Source: an uncultured Ignavibacteriota bacterium (GTDB lineage Bacteria > Bacteroidota > Ignavibacteria > Tepidaquicellales > Tepidaquicellaceae). Taken from it: DNA of 20,436 nt. Location of the stretch: assembly GCA_937915485.1 (NCBI GenBank), contig CALGII010000255.1, positions 1 through 20,436 on the forward strand, given 5' to 3'. The position numbers and the translations under genes were made by a program. The notes beneath the pieces are model-generated. The model saw nothing but the letters and a program-made list of their open reading frames with translations. It did no database searches and had not been told where the DNA came from. Positions 1 to 6,977 of the stretch are shown here, in pieces; the stretch's first letter is position 1; every line of letters starts with the position of its first letter.

Positions 1-59
1 CCGTAAACCTGATAGGCGACGGATTAAGAGACGCTTTCGACCCGAAACTAAAAAAATAG
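1..59 (+). CDS. C-terminal end of a DppC/OppC-type peptide ABC transporter permease (partial)
   Basis: Reading from base 3, the sequence encodes VNLIGDGLRDAFDPKLKK followed by a TAG stop at 57-59. The pattern N-L-x-G-D-G-L-R-D-x-x-D-P-x-L is the typical tail of the inner-membrane permease subunits of dipeptide/oligopeptide ABC importers (DppC/OppC family), so this is the end of a gene that starts outside the window. The stop lies 4 bases before the dprA start, so the permease probably heads the same transcript. Only about 18 residues are visible; the family call rests on this tail alone and the substrate cannot be judged. Confidence 0.72.
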   Translation, partial: VNLIGDGLRDAFDPKLKK

Positions 60-63
60 GAAA

Positions 64-1200
64 ATGGAGAACAACGGAAATGAGAATTTCCGCTACGTGT
101 ATTTCCTTAAGAATTTGAAGAATGCGGGAGACGTAAGGATAAAAAGGATTCTTGAGGTTTACAGGAACGCGGATATGCTCGAATCGGCGTCCGATTTCGA
201 CCTGATACGGATTGAAGGAATTAATAAGAGTCTCATCGACGGCATTCACGCGCTGTTTAAAAGAAGGAGGGAAATTTTTCAGGCAGCGGACACGATGCTT
301 GAAATATCGGAGAGCAAGGGAATAAAACCCGTGACTTTGCTCGACCGCGATTTTCCGGAAAACCTGAAGAACATATACGACCCGCCGCCTGTTTTATACT
401 GCAAAGGGGAACTTTCGGAGCGTTTGAATCATTCAATAAGTATCGTCGGGACGCGTTATCCTTCCGATTACGGAAGAAAAGCCTGTCTTGACATTGCGTG
501 CGAGTTGTCATCCGACGGTATTCCGATTATAAGCGGGCTGGCGATGGGTATTGATTCGGCGGCTCACAAGGCAGCGCTTGACGCGGGCAGTCTCACTTAT
601 GCCGTGCTCGGCGGAGGAATCGACAAAATCTATCCTCCCGTAAACAAGCCTCTGTCTGAGAGAATCGCCTTGCAGGGAGCGTTGCTATCCGAATTCGATA
701 CGGGTATGCAGGCGGAGAGGATGAATTTTCCGAGAAGGAACAGAATCATAAGCGGTCTGTCACTCGGAACGGTCATAATCGAATCGGGAATCAAGGGCGG
801 TTCGCTTATTACGGCGGAATTCGCGATTGACCAGAACAGGGAAGTATTCGCAGTGCCGGGAAACATCGGCTCACGGAAATCCGAGGGATGCAACAACCTG
901 ATTAAAAAAGGAGCGGCGAAACTGATAATGTCCGCGGAAGATATTGTTTCGGAGTTGAGTTACAAACTGCGCGATGTTCTCGATAAAAAGATTAATCCGA
1001 AGCCCGCGAAGGAAATTCCGCAGATGAGCGTATTCGAGACGAAAATTTACGCCGCGCTCGACGGCGAAGAGCCCACGCACATCGACAAAATCAGTGAAAT
1101 GTCGGGCTTGAATATTTCAGACTGCCTCGTTAACTTATTAATGATGGAGTTCAAGGGATTCGTAATTCAAATTCCCGGGAAATATTTTTTAAAGAGATGA
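64..1200 (+). CDS. dprA: DNA-processing protein DprA (Smf), RecA loader in DNA uptake
   Basis: DprA binds incoming single-stranded DNA in the cytoplasm and loads RecA on it during natural transformation. The 378-residue protein has the expected layout. Residues about 1-85 are a helical, helix-hairpin-helix-like region. Residues about 90-300 are the Rossmann-like core with SIVGTRYPSDYGR (126-138), ISGLAMGIDSAAH (156-168), the glycine-rich VLGGGIDKIYP (181-191), FPRRNRIISGLS (222-233) and GGSLITAEFAIDQNREVFAVPG (beginning at 245). Residues about 318-378 form a short winged-helix-like DML1-type end (AALDGEEPTHIDKISEMSGL). The ATG has an AGG a few bases upstream and follows the permease stop by 4 bases. 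The stop overlaps the next start (ATGA), which suggests translational coupling. Length is normal for the family. Presence of dprA does not by itself prove competence. Confidence 0.96.
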   Translation: MENNGNENFRYVYFLKNLKNAGDVRIKRILEVYRNADMLESASDFDLIRIEGINKSLIDGIHALFKRRREIFQAADTMLEISESKGIKPVTLLDRDFPENLKNIYDPPPVLYCKGELSERLNHSISIVGTRYPSDYGRKACLDIACELSSDGIPIISGLAMGIDSAAHKAALDAGSLTYAVLGGGIDKIYPPVNKPLSERIALQGALLSEFDTGMQAERMNFPRRNRIISGLSLGTVIIESGIKGGSLITAEFAIDQNREVFAVPGNIGSRKSEGCNNLIKKGAAKLIMSAEDIVSELSYKLRDVLDKKINPKPAKEIPQMSVFETKIYAALDGEEPTHIDKISEMSGLNISDCLVNLLMMEFKGFVIQIPGKYFLKR

Positions 1201-1754
1201 CTGATAAAGAATACAATATAGACGAGAGAATATTCTCGATAAATTTTTCCTGCGACGCGGATAAATGCAAGGGTGCCTGCTGCACGGTGGAAGGCACGCT
1301 CGGCGCTCCGCTTAACGGGAGCGAAATCGCTGAAATAGCCTATTCGTACGAATACGCGAAGAAATACTTGAGCGAAGTAAACAGGGAAGTTATTGACAGA
1401 GAGGGATTTTATGTAGTGTATGACGGCGGCATCTGGATGAACTGCGTTAACAACAACGACTGCGTTTTTTCATACTACGACGGTGACGTAGCGAAGTGCA
1501 GCCTCCAGCAGGCATACAACAACGGGGAAATCAAGTTCAAGAAACCGATATCCTGCGAACTTTTTCCTATAAGAGTAGGAGGAGAAAAAGGTAACGAATT
1601 AAGATATGAAAAATCGTATTTTTGCCAAGATGCATTGTTGAAAGGCGAAAGTGAAAAAATTCCGATTTTTGAATACGTTAAGGACGCCGTGATAAGACGT
1701 TTCGGAACTGAATTCTATAACAGGTACACAAAAGAAAATAAAGATAAATGTTAA
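1197..1754 (+). CDS. DUF3109 family cysteine-rich protein
   Basis: This 185-residue protein has the signature of the DUF3109 family, common in Bacteroidota and of unknown function: a cysteine cluster SCDADKCKGACCTVEGTLGAPL (Cys19, 24, 28, 29) followed by further cysteines at 83, 89, 101, 120 and 143. The spacing resembles metal- or Fe-S-binding clusters such as those of the YkgJ group, but the metal is inference. There is no signal peptide or membrane segment, so it should be cytoplasmic. The start ATG overlaps the dprA stop (ATGA at 1197-1200) and the end overlaps the rpoN start by 7 bases, so it sits translationally coupled between a DNA-uptake gene and sigma-54. The final residue is also a cysteine (Cys185). 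The family assignment is firm; the function is not known. Confidence 0.9.
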   Translation: MTDKEYNIDERIFSINFSCDADKCKGACCTVEGTLGAPLNGSEIAEIAYSYEYAKKYLSEVNREVIDREGFYVVYDGGIWMNCVNNNDCVFSYYDGDVAKCSLQQAYNNGEIKFKKPISCELFPIRVGGEKGNELRYEKSYFCQDALLKGESEKIPIFEYVKDAVIRRFGTEFYNRYTKENKDKC

Positions 1755-3220
1755 AACAGACACAATCTCAAAAGCAGCTTCAAAAGTTAATACCGCAGAT
1801 AATACAAAAACAGAATCTGCTTGCGATACCTACGATTGCTCTGGAGCAAATGGTGAAACAGGAACTCGAGATGAATCCTTTCCTCGAAGAGTCCGACGAA
1901 CTTCTTGAGGAGCAGACTCTGGACGAGGAATCACCCGTCGAGACAGAAACGGAGAAGGCAGAAGCCGCGGGCGAGGAGCCTGTCGAGAAGACGAGCAAAG
2001 AGGACGAGGAATTCGATACTGACGATTTCGTTGATTCGGATTATGAAGGATACAAGGCGAGCGAGGACACGAGCGTGAAAGAGCGCGTCAATTATGAAAA
2101 CATGTGGAGTTCGAAAGTAACGCTGAAAGATAACCTGCTGACACAGCTGCATCTATCCGAACTGAGCGAGAGGGAAATGTTTATCGGTGAAGAACTGATT
2201 TGGTCGCTCGACGACGAAGGTTATTTCAGGGACAATCCCGATGAGATAGCAGCCGACCTCGAGAAGCAGAAATCCGAGTCCGGTTATCCCGGAGAGTCGT
2301 TCACATCCGAAGAAATACTGAAAGTGCTTAAAGTAATTCAGACGTTTGAACCCGTCGGAATAGCGTCAAGGAACCTGAGCGAATGCCTCATAGCGCAGTT
2401 GGAGGACCTTGAACTCGACGAGCCGCTTAAAAGAAAATGCATAGACATACTAAATAACAACTTCGAGGAATTCAGGCTAAAGAACTACGAAAAACTGATG
2501 AAGGAATACGGCATCAGCATCGAAACGGTCAACAGGATTTTTGAAGTGATTTCCAAACTGAATCCGAAGCCGGGCTACCTGCTCGACACTTCGGACAACA
2601 TATACATCTATCCCGACATTCTCGTGTACAAGGAGAACGAAGAATACAAGGTTGAACTAAACGACAGGTCTGTGCCTTCGCTCAGGCTGAACGAAATGTA
2701 CAGCGGACTTGTAAAAGTACAGGACAAGAAGGCAAAGGAATTCATCAAGACTAATTTCGAAAGGGCGAAGTGGTTTCTTGAATCGCTGAGGTCGAGGAAA
2801 GAGACTCTTATGAAGGTGATGTACGCGATTCTAATCAGGCAGCGGGAATTCTTCGACCTGAAAGGCAAGAATCTGAAACCGATGCTCGAGAAGGAAGTCG
2901 CAGAGGATATATCGATGGACATATCGACCGTAAGCCGCACTGTGCGCGGGAAGTACGTTCAGACGGATTTCGGAATATTTGAACTGAAACATTTCTTCAG
3001 TTATCACCTCAAGACAGACATGGGCGACGATATATCTACGAAAGAAGTAAGGAACAGGATTTCGGAACTTATACAGGGAGAAAACGCGAGTTCGCCTTTA
3101 ACGGACGACGAACTGACGACGGAACTTAACAAGGTTGGATACAAGATAGCGCGGCGCACTGTCGCGAAGTACAGGGAATCGCTTAAAATTCCCGTGGCAA
3201 GGCTAAGAAGAAAATTATAA
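1748..3220 (+). CDS. rpoN: RNA polymerase sigma-54 factor RpoN
   Basis: Sigma-54 directs RNA polymerase to -24/-12 promoters and needs an AAA+ activator to open them. The 490-residue protein shows the three classic regions. Region I (1-50) is glutamine/leucine-rich (LKQTQSQKQLQKLIPQIIQ, then LEMNPFLEE). An acidic region II follows at about 50-105. Region III contains the core-binding part, the helix-turn-helix MDISTVSRTVRGKYVQT with FGIFELKHFFS (about 395-420), and the near-C-terminal RpoN box ARRTVAKYRE (468-477) that recognises the -24 element. Length is standard. It overlaps the DUF3109 gene by 7 bases and is followed 3 bases later by hslV. No enhancer-binding protein lies in the window, and I saw no convincing TGGCAC-N5-TTGC promoter in the intergenic regions. 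Confidence 0.98.
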   Translation: MLKQTQSQKQLQKLIPQIIQKQNLLAIPTIALEQMVKQELEMNPFLEESDELLEEQTLDEESPVETETEKAEAAGEEPVEKTSKEDEEFDTDDFVDSDYEGYKASEDTSVKERVNYENMWSSKVTLKDNLLTQLHLSELSEREMFIGEELIWSLDDEGYFRDNPDEIAADLEKQKSESGYPGESFTSEEILKVLKVIQTFEPVGIASRNLSECLIAQLEDLELDEPLKRKCIDILNNNFEEFRLKNYEKLMKEYGISIETVNRIFEVISKLNPKPGYLLDTSDNIYIYPDILVYKENEEYKVELNDRSVPSLRLNEMYSGLVKVQDKKAKEFIKTNFERAKWFLESLRSRKETLMKVMYAILIRQREFFDLKGKNLKPMLEKEVAEDISMDISTVSRTVRGKYVQTDFGIFELKHFFSYHLKTDMGDDISTKEVRNRISELIQGENASSPLTDDELTTELNKVGYKIARRTVAKYRESLKIPVARLRRKL

Positions 3221-3223
3221 CGT

Positions 3224-3766
3224 ATGAACGAAAGAAAAATCAGGTCAACAACAGTCATCGGATTAATCCGCAACGGAAAGCCCGTTATCGGAAGCGACGG
3301 ACAGGTTACGATGGGCAGCACCGTAATGAAACACACGGCGAAAAAAGTCAGAAAGATATACAACAATCAGGTGCTCGTCGGTTTCGCGGGCGCGACATCG
3401 GACGCGTTTACACTTTTTGAAAGGTTCGAGGGAAAACTCGAGCAGTACAAGGGAAACCTTCTGAGAGCAGCGACAGAACTCGCGAAGGAATGGCGCACGG
3501 ATAAATACCTCAGAAAACTTGAGGCGCTTCTCGCGGTCGTTGGGAAGGACAAGACGCTCATAATATCAGGGACGGGCGACGTAATAGAGCCCGACGACGG
3601 AATAGCCGCTATCGGTTCCGGAGGCGAGTTCGCATACGTGGCAGCGAGAGTAATGTTGAAATACACGAAACTCTCCGCGTGCGAAATCGTAGAGGAGGCG
3701 CTGAAGCAGGCATCCGAAGTCTGCATTTACACAAACAACAACATTACAATCGAAGAATTAGAATAA
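3224..3766 (+). CDS. hslV: ATP-dependent protease subunit HslV (peptidase)
   Basis: HslV is the proteolytic dodecamer of the HslVU (ClpQY) protease, an N-terminal threonine peptidase related to proteasome beta subunits. The 180-residue product has TTVIGLIRNGKPVIGSDGQV from residue 9, where Thr9 should become the catalytic N-terminal threonine after removal of an 8-residue propeptide. Conserved blocks VGFAGATSDAFTLFERFEGKL, AKEWRTDKYLRKLEALL and the C-terminal IYTNNNITIEEL are all present. The ATG follows the rpoN stop by 3 bases and hslU starts 11 bases after the stop, as usual for the pair. Nothing is missing or truncated. Confidence 0.98.
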   Translation: MNERKIRSTTVIGLIRNGKPVIGSDGQVTMGSTVMKHTAKKVRKIYNNQVLVGFAGATSDAFTLFERFEGKLEQYKGNLLRAATELAKEWRTDKYLRKLEALLAVVGKDKTLIISGTGDVIEPDDGIAAIGSGGEFAYVAARVMLKYTKLSACEIVEEALKQASEVCIYTNNNITIEELE

Positions 3767-3777
3767 CATAAGAGAAC

Positions 3778-5217
3778 ATGGCAACAGCAACAGACGGAAA
3801 ACCGGCTGCAGAAAAAAAGCGAACCGGTAAGGGAATATTCGGACAGTTAACCCCATCACAAATTGTCGAAGAACTTGACAAATACATAATAGGTCAGGAA
3901 AGCGCTAAAAAATCGGTGGCAATCGCGCTTAGAAACAGGTGGCGCAGACAGCAGGTCTCAGAGAACATGAAGGACGAGATTATGCCGAACAACATAATTA
4001 TGATCGGGCCCACGGGTGTCGGCAAGACAGAAATTGCGAGGCGCATATCCAAACTCGCGAACGCTCCTTTCATTAAAGTCGAGGCGTCGAAATTCACGGA
4101 AGTTGGTTATGTGGGACGCGACGTTGAATCAATGATACGCGAACTCGCGGATTTGTCGGTCAACATAGTAAAGACTGAAAAACAGGAAGAAGTCAGGGAA
4201 AAAGCCGAGGAAAATACTATTGAGAGAATTCTCGATATAATTCTGCCGCAGGTAAAAAAGAAGAATGGCGAACCAAGACCCGCGGAAGCGGGAGTACCCG
4301 CGGAGCCTCAGGAAAACGAAGAGACGAATAACAAGAAGACACGCGATAAGTTTCGCGAACAACTCAAGGAAGGCAAACTTGACGGAAGGATAATCGAACT
4401 TGACATGTCTTCCGACAGCATGCCGATGCTTCAGGTGCTGGGACCGATAGGCCTCGAGGAAATGGGGCTTAACCTTCAGGACATTTTCGGCAACCTGATG
4501 CCGAAGAAATCACGAAAAAGAAAACTCACGATTGCGGAAGCAAGGAAGTTCCTCATGCTCGAAGAATCGCAGAAACTAATCGATATGGATTCGGTCATTA
4601 GGGAAGCGGTTGACAAGGTTCAGAACTCGGGAATCGTGTTCATAGACGAAATAGATAAAATCGCGGGCTCGCAGAAGCAGTCTTCGACAGCCGACGTGTC
4701 GCGCGAGGGCGTGCAGAGAGATTTGCTTCCTATAGTCGAAGGCTCGACCGTTATTACGAAGTACGGACCCGTGAAGACCGACCACATTCTTTTCATCGCT
4801 TCGGGCGCTTTTCATATTTCGAAGCCGAGCGATTTGATTCCCGAAATGCAGGGGAGGTTTCCCATCAGAGTCGAACTCAACAGTCTGAACGAGGAAGATT
4901 TTTACAGGATACTTACGCAGCCGCAGAACGCGCTGATAAAACAATACACTGCTTTGCTCGAAACGGAGAACGTGAAACTTAAATTCAGCGATTCGAGCAT
5001 AAAGGAAATTGCGAAAGTCGCGGCTGAAGTTAACGAACAGGTCGAAAACATAGGCGCCAGAAGGCTTCACACGATTCTGACGAACCTGCTTGAGGATATT
5101 CTGTTCGACGTACCCGATAAGAACAAGAAATCCGTAATAGAAATAAACAAGGAACTCGTCTCGGAAAAATTAAGCAAGATAGTCAAGAACCGGGATTTAA
5201 GCAGATACATATTATAA
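3778..5217 (+). CDS. hslU: HslU AAA+ unfoldase, ATPase subunit of HslVU
   Basis: HslU is the hexameric ring that recognises, unfolds and feeds substrates into HslV. In the 479-residue product the family start LTPSQIVEELDKYIIGQ lies at 24-40, the Walker A motif GPTGVGKT at 77-84, the pore loop GYVG at 110-113, the Walker B VFIDEIDKI at 287-295, and the sensor-2 region GARRLHT at 426-432. The C-terminus DLSRYIL is the conserved tail that docks into HslV. The intermediate (I) domain spans about 120-245. Compared with the 443-residue E. coli protein the extra length comes from an N-terminal extension of about 20 charged residues and a Pro/Glu/Lys-rich stretch at about 159-195 in the I domain. The gene follows hslV after 11 bases and is 10 bases ahead of the outer-membrane protein gene. 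Confidence 0.98.
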   Translation: MATATDGKPAAEKKRTGKGIFGQLTPSQIVEELDKYIIGQESAKKSVAIALRNRWRRQQVSENMKDEIMPNNIIMIGPTGVGKTEIARRISKLANAPFIKVEASKFTEVGYVGRDVESMIRELADLSVNIVKTEKQEEVREKAEENTIERILDIILPQVKKKNGEPRPAEAGVPAEPQENEETNNKKTRDKFREQLKEGKLDGRIIELDMSSDSMPMLQVLGPIGLEEMGLNLQDIFGNLMPKKSRKRKLTIAEARKFLMLEESQKLIDMDSVIREAVDKVQNSGIVFIDEIDKIAGSQKQSSTADVSREGVQRDLLPIVEGSTVITKYGPVKTDHILFIASGAFHISKPSDLIPEMQGRFPIRVELNSLNEEDFYRILTQPQNALIKQYTALLETENVKLKFSDSSIKEIAKVAAEVNEQVENIGARRLHTILTNLLEDILFDVPDKNKKSVIEINKELVSEKLSKIVKNRDLSRYIL

Positions 5218-5227
5218 AAACATAATC

Positions 5228-5938
5228 ATGAAAAGAACAGCAGTCATACTATTATTGATTTGTTTAGCGGTCCCGTCATTTTCTCAGGTGAAAACAGGCG
5301 GTTCGGGATTGTACGGCGGGCTTGCTTATTCGCTCGTCTTTTTTACGAACTCGGATGTAACGAACGTTTATCCGTCATTCGACTTCAGGAAGAATTCGCT
5401 CAAGTCGGAGGTGAATCCTTATCTGGGTTATCAGCCGACAAAGAGCATCGCTTTCGAGTTCTCGCCCGGGCTGATGTACTCGAACTCGAACGCGGAGAAG
5501 GGATTTTATTATTCGGCTCCGGGTACGACTTCGGAGAATTACTATTACTATCCCAGAAACGCTTTCCTGCTGACACTTCCGATAAACGTGAAAGTAAAAT
5601 TATTTCCTTTTGCGCAAAAATTCGTTTCGCTTGCGGACGGAATTTTCATTAGCGCTGCGGGCGGACCAATGATGATAAGGGAAGAATACGATAATGAAAT
5701 TTATTACGACGAGAACATGCAAAGCCTGAAAGAGTTCAGGACGGTCAACAACACGACGTGGACGGGTAACTTTCAGATAAGCGCGGGATTCTCATCACAG
5801 TCCGTACTCGCTTACGGGATTGAAATCGGATACAGGTTCGTTCCGCTTTCCGTTGACAAAAAATATCCTCTGATTTCGTCCGTCGCGGGAAACCTCAACA
5901 GCGTGATTCTTTCATTGAAAATCGGTTATAGTTTCTAA
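5228..5938 (+). CDS. Secreted beta-barrel outer-membrane protein (OMP_b-brl/porin-like)
   Basis: The 236-residue product begins with a clear Sec signal peptide (MKRTAVILLLICLAVPSFSQ), with likely cleavage after Ser19 before a Gln, a pattern common in Bacteroidota. The mature part alternates polar and hydrophobic residues, is rich in Gly, Ser, Tyr and Phe, and has strand-like segments such as IAFEFSPGLMYS, FLLTLPINVKVKLF and YGIEIGYRFVPLS. It ends in SLKIGYSF, with the terminal phenylalanine that targets barrel proteins to the BAM complex. An eight- to ten-stranded barrel of the outer-membrane beta-barrel family fits; the specific role is not recognisable. It lies 10 bases after hslU and is the last gene before a strong terminator, so it is probably co-transcribed with the protease. 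Confidence 0.82.
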   Translation: MKRTAVILLLICLAVPSFSQVKTGGSGLYGGLAYSLVFFTNSDVTNVYPSFDFRKNSLKSEVNPYLGYQPTKSIAFEFSPGLMYSNSNAEKGFYYSAPGTTSENYYYYPRNAFLLTLPINVKVKLFPFAQKFVSLADGIFISAAGGPMMIREEYDNEIYYDENMQSLKEFRTVNNTTWTGNFQISAGFSSQSVLAYGIEIGYRFVPLSVDKKYPLISSVAGNLNSVILSLKIGYSF

Positions 5939-5954
5939 AAGGTTTTATTAAAGC

Positions 5955-5984
5955 AAAAACCCGCTCAGTGAGCGGGTTTTTTTA
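5955..5984. terminator. Bidirectional rho-independent terminator
   Basis: AAAAACCCGCTC (5955-5966) pairs with GAGCGGGTTTTT (5970-5981) around a 3-base loop, giving a 12-bp stem with a T-run on each strand. It sits in the 64-base gap between two convergent genes (beta-barrel protein on +, LipL32-like protein on -) and should terminate both. Confidence 0.93.
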
Positions 5985-6002
5985 TTTCTGAAAATCGTCC
6001 GT

Positions 6003-6704
6003 TTATTTCGAATCAAGTATGAGTTTCATCGCGTCGATGCTTTTGACTATTACCGTTCCGGGTATCTTCACGACAGCGCCGATTTGTGCGATGAAACTTC
6101 CTTTCACGTCGCCTGTTTTAAAAGTAGTGAAGCCGATTCTGTAAAGTCCTTTGACGAGTGATTTCGAGGGATTGCTTGTATTGCTCGTGATTCTCATCAG
6201 GGAATTGTATTTGTGTCCTGACGGCTGTTTCGGCAATTCGCTCGAATCATCATTCTGCCCGAGCAATGTCCAGTTAGCGTTCTTCACGTTTTCGACAAAA
6301 TTGGAATCGTTGAAGTAAACGTCCGACTTCTCAAGCGACACCCACGTGTCGAAGTAACTCGATTTGTCGTTGGTGTTTTCCTTGTATTCATCCGTTATGT
6401 AATCGAGTTTCTCGGGTTTTAAATCTTTCGGTACCGGCGACACCATACGTATTCCGATTTCGGGAATCGCGGCGGGAATCCAGAGATAAAGATAATAGTA
6501 TTTTTTTCCTCCGCGCTCTTCGTCAGGAACCGATTCAGTCTTTATGTAACCGAAATAACTGATTACATCGGTATAAGGAATGCGGATTTCCTGACCGAAA
6601 ACTGTTTTTTTCCCGAAATCCGCGTCGAATGTCGGAAGATCCTGAGATTTGATTCCTTTTGCGATGAAAAAAATCAATGCTGCTAAAATGAAATATTTTG
6701 TCAT
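6003..6704 (-). CDS. LipL32-like secreted surface protein (non-lipidated form)
   Basis: The 233-residue product resembles LipL32, the dominant surface lipoprotein of pathogenic Leptospira, from memory of that sequence. Matching blocks are YFGYIK (50-55), KKYYYLYLWIPAAIPEIGIR (67-86) followed by MVSP, FDTW (118-121), HKYNSLMRI (164-172) and LVKGLYRIGFTTFKTGDVKG (183-202) followed by SF. LipL32 has a jelly-roll fold that binds calcium and matrix proteins. Residues equivalent to its calcium ligands seem kept: Asp119, Thr120, Asp152, Asp153 and Tyr166. Unlike LipL32, the N-terminus (MTKYFILAALIFFIAKGIKS|Q) is a Sec signal peptide with no lipobox cysteine; the only Cys-free mature chain starts near Gln21. 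The lysine-rich C-terminal tail of LipL32 is replaced by a short end. It is monocistronic, flanked by terminators on both sides. The homology is clear to me by eye; the role here is unknown. Confidence 0.85.
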   Translation of the reverse strand: MTKYFILAALIFFIAKGIKSQDLPTFDADFGKKTVFGQEIRIPYTDVISYFGYIKTESVPDEERGGKKYYYLYLWIPAAIPEIGIRMVSPVPKDLKPEKLDYITDEYKENTNDKSSYFDTWVSLEKSDVYFNDSNFVENVKNANWTLLGQNDDSSELPKQPSGHKYNSLMRITSNTSNPSKSLVKGLYRIGFTTFKTGDVKGSFIAQIGAVVKIPGTVIVKSIDAMKLILDSK

Positions 6705-6920
6705 GTCAACAAATTTATTTTACCCTACTCTTATGGCTTTTCGGAAACGCCCAATTTTGCGCGCGGAATGTCTCCACCCGGGCAAATTGTATTTAGAATA
6801 TATTGAGATAGATTTTGAACCGCTTTGATTTACAAAACTAATAAAAGTTATTACAAAAACATACTGATTTAATTCGCGTATTTATAATGAATTAAATGGT
6901 ACAAAAGCAGTGAAAGGGGA
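6705..6920. other. AT-rich intergenic region upstream of the LipL32-like gene
   Basis: This stretch between the acyl-CoA operon terminator and the LipL32-like start contains no open frame with coding character. It must hold the promoter of the LipL32-like gene (two TAnnTTTG candidates noted at 6710 and 6833). I see no riboswitch or repeat in it. Confidence 0.6.
6710..6717 (-). promoter_or_regulatory. Candidate -7 element (TAAATTTG) just upstream of the LipL32-like gene
   Basis: On the minus strand TAAATTTG fits the Bacteroidota -7 consensus TAnnTTTG. It ends 5 bases before the ATG, so a transcript from it would be almost leaderless. No good -33 TTTG lies at 19-21 bases upstream. A second match, TAGTTTTG at 6833-6840, would give a leader of about 125 bases and has a weak TATG 19 bases further upstream. 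Either or neither may be used. Confidence 0.3.
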
Positions 6921-6921
6921 T

Positions 6922-6954
6922 AAAAAAATCCCGCCGTAACAACAGCGGGATTTT
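6922..6954 (-). terminator. Rho-independent terminator of the acyl-CoA operon
   Basis: AAAATCCCGC (6925-6934) pairs with GCGGGATTTT (6945-6954) around a 10-base loop. Read on the minus strand the hairpin is followed by a run of seven T. It lies 23 bases beyond the stop of the acyl-CoA dehydrogenase gene. The T-run on the plus strand is short, so minus is the main direction. Confidence 0.88.
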
Positions 6955-6977
6955 AATTATTCGAAGTATATAAAGAA

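Noticed and set aside
4576..5070. 164-codon open frame on the minus strand inside hslU
   Set aside because: It is antisense to a fully conserved part of HslU and has no recognisable protein features; it is a shadow of the real gene.
5260..5652. 130-codon alternative-frame reading frame inside the beta-barrel protein gene
   Set aside because: The other frame has a signal peptide, barrel-like pattern and terminal Phe and sits at operon spacing; this one has none of these.
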